Source of the DNA: JBBRLA01 sp038231615
GTDB lineage: Bacteria > Myxococcota_A > Polyangia > Palsa-1104 > JAEUJZ01
Reading direction: 5' to 3'
Length of the DNA: 6,215 nt
Assembly (NCBI GenBank): GCA_038231615.1
Contig: JBBRLA010000533.1
Coordinates: 1 to 6,215, forward strand
This document shows positions 1-5,790 of this stretch, one piece after another. A model generated the notes under the pieces. The model made no database searches. It was not told where the DNA came from and saw only the letters and a program-made list of their open reading frames with translations. A program made the translations under genes and the position numbers. Positions within the stretch are counted from its first letter, which is position 1. The number at the start of each line of letters is the position of its first letter.

Positions 1-1547
1 AGGTCCTCCTCCCGCAGCGGGCTGCCCGCCGAACCCGATCCGGCAGCCACCAGGTCCGGTGCCGCAGGGGCGACCTCCTCGATCATCACCAGGTCCAGCT
101 CATCGTCCAGAGCCAGGTCCTGCAGCACCGGCTCCGGCTGCTTCGGGGCCGCCGCCGCCTGTGCCAGGGCGTCGGTCACCGCCCCCGTGGAGATCCACGG
201 GCTGGTGCGACGCAGGGCCGGCGCCTCCTCCATCAGGATGTCTTCCACGGGACTCGGTGTCAGCGGCGAGAGCAGCTCGATTCCCTCCGCCGCGCCGGGC
301 GACTCGCCGGCCTCGGTCAGCGCCACCTCCGCCTCGAAGATCGGGACGTTGGAGAAAAGATCCGAGATCTCGCTTGGGGGAGAAAGCGGCTGCGACAGGG
401 GCGAAGGCGCGGGGATCGCCCCGTTCTTGATCGAGTGGGCCGACCGGATCGACACCGATGACTTCCCGGAACCCAGCGACACCCCCGATCCGGCGCTCCC
501 ACCGGTGGAGCGCGAGCCCGTCCCCTGCAACGTGACCCGGATCGGCGGTCGCCGCTCCCCCGACGAGAGCCCGGACCTCGGCGGTGCCGGGGTCTGGGCA
601 TGCCCATGCCCAAAATTGTTCAGCGGCACATCCGAGAGCAATGACGAGAGCCCGCTTGGCGTCACCTGCAGGCTCGAGATCACCGACGCCGCCGCCAGTT
701 GAGAGAGGCCCGGAGTGGCCCCCGCGGGCAGCGAGATCGGGGCCACCGATGAGATCACCGACGCCTGCTCAATCGCCCCGGCGCCTTCTCCCGACATGTC
801 GAAGAGCGGCACGTCCGAGAGCAACATCGAGAGCCCGCTGGCCCTGGCCTCGACCCGCACCGACACCGACCCCGGCGCCGCTCCCGAAAGAGGCGCCGCC
901 CGCAGCGCCCCGCCGCTCGATCGCTCATCCCACTCCGCCGCCGCCGCGATCAGCTCCGCCATGTCGAGTTCTTCGGCGCCCAGATCCAGGTCCACCCCTG
1001 GGTCGCCGTCCTCGGTCTCCAGCTCCAGCTCTTCGATCGACTCCGACTCCACTTCGATCGGGGAATCGATCGGCTCGTCGGGCGCTCCCGCCCGTTCACC
1101 CTCCCCCAGAAGCGCGACTTCCAACGCCGCACCGGGCACCGGTGGGGGGCGCGAGGGCGGCGGGCTCACCATCGGCGAAGGCACCATCGGCGGAAACGGC
1201 ATCCCAAGCATCGGCGTCGACGCCGAGAAAAGCGGCACCGGCGTCAAGGGCAGGGCCGCCACCGGCGTGGCCCCCGCCGGGAAAGGCACCCGCCCGGTCT
1301 GCGCCGTCGGCGACGCCTTCACCAGCGGCGACATCATCGACAGCGGCGAGGTCGGAAGCGGCGTGCCCAGCTCGCGCAGCGAGTGGCGGATCCACCCCAG
1401 ATAGCGTCGCGCCCGCTCATGATCCGGCACCAGCCGCAGCGCCCGGCGCATCTCCTCGGCAGCGCCGCGGAGGTCGCCCAGGCCGTAGCGTTCGATGCCC
1501 AGGAGGATCGCTTGCGCGGCCTCCCGCTCGCCGTCGGTCACCGTCAT
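1..1547 (-). CDS. TPR protein with long acidic, Pro/Ser-rich repeat-bearing tail (partial, 3' end outside window)
   Basis: Unrecognised protein: 515 codons are visible, without a stop, and the frame runs off the left edge. Residues about 8-57 form one TPR-like helical hairpin and capping helix (L16, G17, A29, M33, A36, P41 fit the TPR pattern), then RARRYLGWIRHSL. Everything after residue 60 looks disordered: a Pro/Met-rich stretch (63-150), an acidic block (162-198, ending ELDMAEL), and a Ser/Gly/Ala-rich part. That part carries three copies of a motif of the form SGLSxLLSDVPLF (237-251, 298-312, and a diverged copy at 392-404). A second acidic-hydrophobic block lies at 474-491 (LDDELDLVMIEE). 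No signal peptide, membrane segment or enzyme motif is seen. It follows dnaK by 9 bp, so it is almost certainly in the same transcript. A scaffold, adaptor or client of the Hsp70 pair is a reasonable inference, not a demonstrated role. ATG at 1547 is used here; GTG at 1541 may be the real start. Confidence 0.8.
   Translation of the reverse strand, partial: MTVTDGEREAAQAILLGIERYGLGDLRGAAEEMRRALRLVPDHERARRYLGWIRHSLRELGTPLPTSPLSMMSPLVKASPTAQTGRVPFPAGATPVAALPLTPVPLFSASTPMLGMPFPPMVPSPMVSPPPSRPPPVPGAALEVALLGEGERAGAPDEPIDSPIEVESESIEELELETEDGDPGVDLDLGAEELDMAELIAAAAEWDERSSGGALRAAPLSGAAPGSVSVRVEARASGLSMLLSDVPLFDMSGEGAGAIEQASVISSVAPISLPAGATPGLSQLAAASVISSLQVTPSGLSSLLSDVPLNNFGHGHAQTPAPPRSGLSSGERRPPIRVTLQGTGSRSTGGSAGSGVSLGSGKSSVSIRSAHSIKNGAIPAPSPLSQPLSPPSEISDLFSNVPIFEAEVALTEAGESPGAAEGIELLSPLTPSPVEDILMEEAPALRRTSPWISTGAVTDALAQAAAAPKQPEPVLQDLALDDELDLVMIEEVAPAAPDLVAAGSGSAGSPLREED
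336..374 (-). repeat. Motif repeat copy 3, diverged (SEISDLFSNVPIF) within the TPR gene
   Basis: Encodes residues 392-404. Ser, Ser, Leu, Ser, Val and Pro are kept at the same spacing and the other changes are conservative (L to I, L to F, D to N). By hand it matches copy 1 (801-839) at 27 of 39 bases, so it is older or under looser constraint than the other two. Confidence 0.65.
622..658 (-). repeat. Motif repeat copy 2 (SGLSSLLSDVPLN) within the TPR gene
   Basis: Partner of the copy at 805-841. Differences fall in the variable residue (Met/Ser) and at third codon positions, while SGLS and LLSDVPL are unchanged. The next residues diverge (FDM against NNF), so only the short motif is shared. 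Confidence 0.8.
676..765 (-). repeat. Direct repeat encoding ASVIS, two copies 75 bp apart
   Basis: The plus-strand 15-mer GAGATCACCGACGCC occurs at 676-690 and again at 751-765, both in the frame that encodes ASVIS. It lies between motif copies 1 and 2 and has a different period (25 codons) from theirs (61 codons), so this part of the gene grew by more than one internal duplication. Confidence 0.7.
805..841 (-). repeat. Motif repeat copy 1 (SGLSMLLSDVPLF) within the TPR gene
   Basis: This 37-base stretch matches 622-658 at 32 of 37 positions by my hand alignment, with blocks of 11 and 12 identical bases. It encodes residues 237-248 or so of the TPR protein. The offset of 183 bases is exactly 61 codons, so reading frame is kept. 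Confidence 0.8.
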
Positions 1548-1553
1548 CCTCGT
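1548..1553 (-). promoter_or_regulatory. Shine-Dalgarno that bears on the start of the TPR gene
   Basis: The minus strand reads ACGAGG and then immediately ATG (1547-1545), ACG, GTG (1541-1539). A GAGG with no spacer cannot serve the ATG well, whereas it is six bases from the GTG. The GTG at 1541 is therefore a credible true start, shortening the protein by two residues. If initiation depends on coupling to dnaK, whose stop is 9 bp upstream, the ATG remains possible. Confidence 0.45.
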
Positions 1554-1556
1554 TGT

Positions 1557-3386
1557 CTATATTCCACGAGTCTTGGTCACTACGCCCTTGAACATGTTCA
1601 GCGTCCGTTGCAGCGCGTCCGCGGCGTCGATCACCGCCTGTAGATCTCGGGACCCGATCGAGGTGCGCGCCCGTTCCAGCACCAGCCGCGCCTTCTTCAC
1701 CGCGTCGGCACCGAAGTCGCTGCCGGCGATGGCTTGCTCGACCCGCGGGAAGAGCGCCTCGATGTCGCCGATGATCTTTTCGGCGTCCTGCCGCGCCTTC
1801 TCGAACTCGTCGCTGGTGCGCAAGTCCAGGGCATAGTCCTTCGACTCGTCCACCATGCGCTTGATCTCGTCCTCGGTCAGCCCCGAGGTCGCGGTCACCG
1901 TGATCGACTGCTGCAGCCCGGTCTCCAGGTCCCGCGCCAGCACCGACACGATGCCGTCCACCGAAATCTCGAAGCTGACCTCGATTTCCACCTCGGCCTT
2001 CTTGGCCCGGCGCAAGCCGTTCAGGATGAACTCGCCCAGAAGCTCGTTCTCCTCCGCCCGCTCCGCCTCGCCCTGAAGGACCAGGATCTTCACCGACGTC
2101 TGATGATCTTTGATGGTGGTGAACACCTGGCTCTTGGCGCAGGGGACGGTGGTGTTCTGCTCGATCAGCTTCTGGAAGTAACCCCCCACGATCATGATCC
2201 CCAGCGAGTGGGGCGTCACGTCCAAAAGCAGCATGTCCGAATGCTCGTTGAGCAGCGCCGCGCCCTGGATCGCCGCCCCCAGCGCCACCACCTCGTCGGG
2301 GTGGACGCTCTTGCACGGCTCCAACCCGAAGAACTCCTGCACCGCCTGCTGCACCTTCGGCATGCGGGTCATGCCGCCCACCAGGATCACGTCTTCGATG
2401 TCCTTCTTTTCAATTCCCGATTCGGCCAGCGTTTTTCGGCAGATGTGGACCGTCCGGTCGATCAGGTCCGTGGTCAGCTCCTCCAGCTTGGTCCGGGTCA
2501 GCGTCCGCTGCAGGTGCAGCGCCTCGCTGCGGCCGGTGGAAATGATGAAGGGCAGATTGATCTCCGTCTCCTTCGTCGTCGACAGCTCGCAGCGGGCCTT
2601 CTCGGCCACGTCCTTCAGGCGCTGCAGCGCCATCTTGTCCTTGCGCAGATCGATCTTGTGCTCCTTGGCGAAGCCGAAGACCAGCCAGTCGATGACCCGG
2701 CGATCGAAGTCCTCCCCGCCAAGGAACGTGTCCCCCGCGGTGGCCACCACCTCGAAGACCCCGTTGCCGATCTCCAGGATCGAGATGTCGAAGGTGCCGC
2801 CCCCCAGGTCGTAGACCGCCACCTTGCGCTCTATCGACTTACCGAAGCCGTAGGCCAGGCCGGCGGCGGTGGGTTCGTTGATGATGCGGATGACATCCAG
2901 CCCGGCGATGCGCCCCGCGTCCTTGGTGGCCTGCCTTTGCCCGTCGTTGAAGTAGGCCGGCACGGTGACCACGGCCTTGCTGATCGGCTCGCCCAGGTAC
3001 TGCTCGGCGACCAGCTTCATCTCCTGCAAGATGTACGCGCTGATCTCCGGGATGGCATACGCCTCGCCCCGCAGTTCGACCCGCACGTCGTCATGCGGCC
3101 CCTCGATGATGCGGTAGGGGACCATCTCCATGGCCTGTTTGATCGCGGCGGAGCCCCACTTGCGCCCGATCAACCGCTTGGCGGCGTACACTGTATGCTC
3201 GGCGTTGGTGATGGCCTGGCGCTTGGCGATGTGCCCCACCAGGCGCTTGCCGTTCTCCGCAATCGCCACCATCGACGGCGTGGTCTTGTAGCCCCCGCGA
3301 TTCGGGATCACGATCGGGGTGCCGTTCTCGACGATGGCGACGCAGGAGTTGGTGGTGCCCAGGTCGATCCCGATCACTTTTTCCAT
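1557..3386 (-). CDS. dnaK: Hsp70 chaperone, DnaK paralogue with shortened C terminus
   Basis: ATP-driven cytoplasmic chaperone of 609 residues; E. coli DnaK has 638. The nucleotide-binding domain (1-384) is complete: IGIDLGTTNS (5-14) with D8, K70 in YAAKRLIGRK, NEPTAAGLAYG (170-180) with E171, DLGGGTFD (193-200) with T198, GGEDFD (223-228), and VGGMTRMP (336-343). The interdomain linker is MLLLD (385-389). The substrate-binding sheet follows (390-507), with TPHSLGI, VGGYFQKLIEQNTTVP and ATSGLTEDEI. The helical lid runs to about 600 and ends KTRGI, so the disordered tail and acidic EEVKD-like end are absent. The reading frame is intact with all catalytic residues, so it should be active. With a J-domain gene upstream and no grpE or dnaJ beside it, I infer a specialised paralogue rather than the housekeeping chaperone. 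M. xanthus SglK and StkA are precedents. Its TAG stop is 9 bp from the next gene. Confidence 0.96.
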   Translation of the reverse strand: MEKVIGIDLGTTNSCVAIVENGTPIVIPNRGGYKTTPSMVAIAENGKRLVGHIAKRQAITNAEHTVYAAKRLIGRKWGSAAIKQAMEMVPYRIIEGPHDDVRVELRGEAYAIPEISAYILQEMKLVAEQYLGEPISKAVVTVPAYFNDGQRQATKDAGRIAGLDVIRIINEPTAAGLAYGFGKSIERKVAVYDLGGGTFDISILEIGNGVFEVVATAGDTFLGGEDFDRRVIDWLVFGFAKEHKIDLRKDKMALQRLKDVAEKARCELSTTKETEINLPFIISTGRSEALHLQRTLTRTKLEELTTDLIDRTVHICRKTLAESGIEKKDIEDVILVGGMTRMPKVQQAVQEFFGLEPCKSVHPDEVVALGAAIQGAALLNEHSDMLLLDVTPHSLGIMIVGGYFQKLIEQNTTVPCAKSQVFTTIKDHQTSVKILVLQGEAERAEENELLGEFILNGLRRAKKAEVEIEVSFEISVDGIVSVLARDLETGLQQSITVTATSGLTEDEIKRMVDESKDYALDLRTSDEFEKARQDAEKIIGDIEALFPRVEQAIAGSDFGADAVKKARLVLERARTSIGSRDLQAVIDAADALQRTLNMFKGVVTKTRGI

Positions 3387-3397
3387 GCGCGCGCGGT

Positions 3398-3401
3398 CTC
3401 C
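3398..3401 (-). promoter_or_regulatory. Ribosome-binding site of dnaK
   Basis: GGAG sits 11 bases upstream of the dnaK ATG, at the long end of normal spacing. Nothing better is closer: the intervening bases are ACCGCGCGCGC-like and not purine-rich. The start is fixed independently by the conserved Hsp70 N terminus (MEKVIGIDLGTTNS). Confidence 0.4.
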
Positions 3402-3429
3402 ATGAACGCAAATACTGAGGGCTATTTAG

Positions 3430-3459
3430 CTTATACCACGACGGGGCTTCGCGCTACAA
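3430..3459 (-). promoter_or_regulatory. Possible sigma70-type promoter for dnaK
   Basis: In the 78-bp gap before dnaK the minus strand carries TTGTAG (3459-3454) and TATAAG (3435-3430) with an 18-bp spacer, in a patch clearly richer in A and T than the surrounding coding sequence. This would start transcription around 35 bases upstream of the dnaK ATG. A heat-shock-like pair also exists: CTTGAGC (3469-3463, overlapping the J-gene stop) and CCCCGT (3446-3441), 16 bp apart, longer than the usual sigma32 spacing. Both calls are by eye only. Confidence 0.3.
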
Positions 3460-3464
3460 GGAGC

Positions 3465-4718
3465 TCAAGTGGGCTCGCCGGCCAGGTAGGCGGCCCGACG
3501 CTGGTCGTCGCTCAGCACCTCGCGTGCCTCGGTCAGGGCCTGGAAGATGGCGGCCACGCGCTGCCGGTAGGCGCCCAGGTCCTTCTTGAAGAACCGATCG
3601 GGGTGGAACTCCTTGGACAGCCGAAAGTAGGCCCGCTGCACCTCTTTCTTGCTGTCCTCCTGCTTGACGGACAGAAGGGTGAAGGCGTCGGCCTCGTTGA
3701 TCATGGCATAGTATTCGTCGATGCGCTGGCGCTGCTCCGGGGAAAGGTCGCGGGGCGGTGCGTCTTCCTGGCCGGGGAGGCTCAAGGGGCCGAAGGGGCG
3801 GACTGCCGGGTGGTAGTCGCTGCGCAGCGCCGCCGCGTCGGTGTTGTCCGAGGCGCCACTGCGGGAATCGGCGGTCAGCACCGGCTCGCTGAAGGCCTTC
3901 ACCCTGCCCGAGGACGGCCGCACCGGCGAGAGCCGCGACGGCGAGAGCAGGGACGAAGGCGAAGGCGAGCGGGCCGGATTGGGGGTGCGTCTGCCCTGGG
4001 GCCGGGTGTCGTCGATCATCGACTGGCTGAAGAGCGGGCTGCGCCGGGAGTTGATGATGACCTCGACGTCGTGGACCTCCCGGTGGGTGCGGCTGCCGGG
4101 CGCATCCCCGTCGCTTCCCGGGTCGCCTCTCACCTGCTCGAAGGCGGGCGCCTCGTCGGGCAGGTCGATTGCCTGCGCGGACCCCCGCGAGAGCGCCGGC
4201 ACCGTCTCCACCGCCAGCTCCCGCGGCGACTCGGGCAAGAGGGCCGAGAGCCGAGGCGAGGTTGTGCCCGGGGACCGCCGGGATGCGCCCGAGGTCTGCG
4301 GGGCCGGATCGGCCACTGCCTGCTGCGGCGTGCGTCGGGTGGGCGTCTTTGCCGGAGGGACCGGCGCGGGCACCGCGTTCGCCGGCACTCCCTTCGCCGG
4401 TGTCACCGGTTGGACCGGCGTTCGCCGCGTTGGGGGCGCCTGCCGCGTCGGCGTCTCCTCCGCCGGCATCGGCTCCGAGCTGCCGGGCACCTCCAGCACC
4501 CCCGAAAGCCGCATCCGCCGCAGGATGCGTAGCGTCTCCTCCCGCTGCAGCGGCGAAAGCAGGCAGATCTCCCACAACGTCGTCTTGCCATCCACCCGCG
4601 AGAGCACGTACCCCTCGCCGGGCCCGAGCTTCAGCTGGCCCAGCGGAGCGTCGCTTAGCAGCCTGGGGACCAGGTTCTTCCGGCCCAGGCCGCGAAAAAT
4701 TTCATCGGGCTGCGCCAT
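3465..4718 (-). CDS. J-domain protein (Hsp40-like co-chaperone) with N-terminal globular domain and disordered middle
   Basis: 417 residues in three parts. Residues about 10-76 are compact and hydrophobic, including EGYVLSRVDG (35-44), SPLQREETLRIL (55-66) and SGVLEV (72-77). From memory this resembles a winged-helix-like domain common in myxobacterial regulators and J proteins. Residues about 78-325 are low-complexity, rich in Pro, Ser, Thr and Arg, with PTRRTP twice (96-101, 126-131) and clustered SP dipeptides (251-265). Residues about 335-413 form a J domain: helix I around ADAFTLLSV, helix II SKKEVQRAYFRLSKEF, the obligatory HPD (372-374), helix III and a short helix IV. J domains stimulate Hsp70 ATPase through HPD, and the next gene is an Hsp70, so DnaK at 3386-1557 is the obvious partner. 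There is no Gly/Phe region, zinc finger or client-binding C-terminal domain, so this is a class C J protein, not canonical DnaJ. No signal peptide or membrane segment is visible. Confidence 0.9.
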   Translation of the reverse strand: MAQPDEIFRGLGRKNLVPRLLSDAPLGQLKLGPGEGYVLSRVDGKTTLWEICLLSPLQREETLRILRRMRLSGVLEVPGSSEPMPAEETPTRQAPPTRRTPVQPVTPAKGVPANAVPAPVPPAKTPTRRTPQQAVADPAPQTSGASRRSPGTTSPRLSALLPESPRELAVETVPALSRGSAQAIDLPDEAPAFEQVRGDPGSDGDAPGSRTHREVHDVEVIINSRRSPLFSQSMIDDTRPQGRRTPNPARSPSPSSLLSPSRLSPVRPSSGRVKAFSEPVLTADSRSGASDNTDAAALRSDYHPAVRPFGPLSLPGQEDAPPRDLSPEQRQRIDEYYAMINEADAFTLLSVKQEDSKKEVQRAYFRLSKEFHPDRFFKKDLGAYRQRVAAIFQALTEAREVLSDDQRRAAYLAGEPT

Positions 4719-4776
4719 TCATCCCTTCCTGGTTATCGGCCATCCGACCCAACAAGTTGTTTCCTCGCCGCCACCT
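4719..4776 (-). other. argF to J-protein intergenic gap
   Basis: This 58-bp spacer separates argF from the J-domain gene on the same strand. It holds an 11-base palindrome (AACAAGTTGTT on the plus strand, 4751-4761) and, at the downstream end, the ribosome-binding site of the next gene. There is no GC-rich hairpin followed by a T run, so I see no intrinsic terminator. Read-through from the arg genes into the chaperone genes is therefore possible. I do not see a convincing -35/-10 pair. Confidence 0.4.
4723..4730 (-). promoter_or_regulatory. Ribosome-binding site of the J-domain gene
   Basis: The minus strand reads AGGAAGGG, then ATGA, then the ATG start at 4718. The purine-rich core is four to eight bases from this ATG. 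A second ATG lies four bases upstream (4722-4720) in another frame and is closed off by the overlapping sequence ATGAATGG, so the site supports the start at 4718. Confidence 0.6.
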
Positions 4777-5790
4777 TTAGCCGACCTCGATCCCCGCGTA
4801 GCGTTCCAAGATGGCCTTCGCCGTGTGCAGCCGGTTTTCCGCCTGCACGAAAACCGCCGAGTGCGGCCCCTCCAGCACGGCGTCGGTGATCTCCTCGCCC
4901 CGGTGCGCCGGCAGGCAGTGCAGCACCATCGCCTGTGGCGCCGCCAAAGAGAGCAGCGCCTGGTCGATGCAAAACCCCGAGAAGGTCGAAAAGAGCCGCC
5001 CGCGCGCCGACTCGCTCGACGGCTCGTCTCCCATCGAGGCCCATACGTCGGTGGACAGGACATCCCGCCCGCGGGCCGCCTCCCGTGGATCATGCGAGAT
5101 CGTGATGCGCCCGCCGCTGCGCCCGGCCGCCTCCATGGCCCGCTTCAGCACCCCGCTCTCCGGCATCCGCCCCGATGGGAACGCCAGGGACAGGTCCAAC
5201 CCCAGCAACGCCGCCGCGTTGATCCACGAGTGGGCCATGTTGTTGGCGTCCCCGATCCACGAGAAGCGCAGCCGCCCCGGCAAAAGCACCTCTTTTCCGC
5301 GCCGCTCCTGCACGGTCATCAGGTCGGCCAGCACCTGCGTCGGGTGAAACCGGTCGGTCAGCCCGTTTATCACCGGCACCGGCGCGAACCGCGCCAGCTC
5401 CTCGGCGATCTCCTGGCCGTAGGTGCGGATGATGATGGCGTGGCAGTAGGCTGAAAGGACCCGCGCCGTATCCCGCAGCGGCTCCCCGCGCCCGATCTGG
5501 CTCCCCTGGGGGGACAAGTATACGGCGTGCCCACCCAGCTCGAAGGCCGCTACCTCGAAGCTCACCCTGGTGCGCGTCGAGGCCTTTTCGAAGATCATCC
5601 CCACCGTCCGCCCGCGCAGAGGCAGCGTCCCCGGGCGGCCCTGCGCCCGCTCCGTCTTCAGCCACAGCGCCCGTTCGAGCAGCGCCCGGATGGGGGCGGC
5701 GGCGCCCTCATCGCCGTCAAGCCCGCCAGGCCCGCACAGATCGAAGAGCGAGAGCAGGTCCCCCCGCTTCTTCTTCCGTGCGCCGCTCAT
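4777..5790 (-). CDS. argF: Ornithine carbamoyltransferase
   Basis: Makes L-citrulline from L-ornithine and carbamoyl phosphate in arginine synthesis; cytoplasmic. The protein is 337 residues. Signature sites are all present: STRTR (71-75) and R122 for carbamoyl phosphate, HPTQ (149-152), GDANNMAHSW (180-189), the ornithine-binding DVWASMG (248-254), the catalytic HCLPAHRGEE (291-300), and ENR (318-320). HCLPAHRGEE and the intact DxxxSMG loop argue for true ornithine use rather than the acetyl- or succinylornithine variants. The ATG at 5790 was chosen because it overlaps the argD stop as ATGA and because the residues from there match the family N terminus. The frame is open further upstream but would run over argD. 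A weak GGGAAG precedes the ATG, so coupling probably drives initiation. Compared with remembered family members of about 300-320 residues, there is a basic start (GARKKKRGD) and about 11 extra residues around 20-33 (GPGGLDGDEGAAA). Confidence 0.96.
   Translation of the reverse strand: MSGARKKKRGDLLSLFDLCGPGGLDGDEGAAAPIRALLERALWLKTERAQGRPGTLPLRGRTVGMIFEKASTRTRVSFEVAAFELGGHAVYLSPQGSQIGRGEPLRDTARVLSAYCHAIIIRTYGQEIAEELARFAPVPVINGLTDRFHPTQVLADLMTVQERRGKEVLLPGRLRFSWIGDANNMAHSWINAAALLGLDLSLAFPSGRMPESGVLKRAMEAAGRSGGRITISHDPREAARGRDVLSTDVWASMGDEPSSESARGRLFSTFSGFCIDQALLSLAAPQAMVLHCLPAHRGEEITDAVLEGPHSAVFVQAENRLHTAKAILERYAGIEVG

Noticed and set aside
584..1591. Plus-strand open frame of 335 codons opposite the TPR gene
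   Set aside because: The translation is almost only Ala, Pro, Arg and Ser. The minus-strand frame has a TPR motif, coherent repeats and a proper position behind dnaK, so this is a shadow.
1417..2316. Second minus-strand frame over the 3' half of dnaK and the start of the TPR gene
   Set aside because: Gly/Arg/Ala-rich shadow frame; the DnaK frame there holds the conserved substrate-binding domain.
3387..3395. Alternating GCGCGC run just before the dnaK start as a structural element
   Set aside because: Such runs are frequent by chance in DNA this GC-rich and this one has no paired arm for a hairpin.
3461..3476. Possible hairpin GAGC...GCTC at the end of the J gene as a terminator
   Set aside because: The stem is only about four base pairs and no T run follows on the minus strand.
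1734..4532. A 932-codon open frame on the plus strand, antisense to dnaK and the J gene
   Set aside because: It crosses two unmistakable genes and an intergenic gap. Its translation is Arg/His/Leu/Gly-rich with no recognisable motif, as expected for the opposite strand of GC-rich coding DNA.
4751..4761. Palindrome AACAAGTTGTT in the argF to J gene gap as an operator
   Set aside because: Eleven bases with one central base is too short to support an operator without a second site or conservation.
3841..5454. Plus-strand open frame of 537 codons opposite the J gene and argF
   Set aside because: It spans the end of two real genes and the gap between them and carries no family motif.
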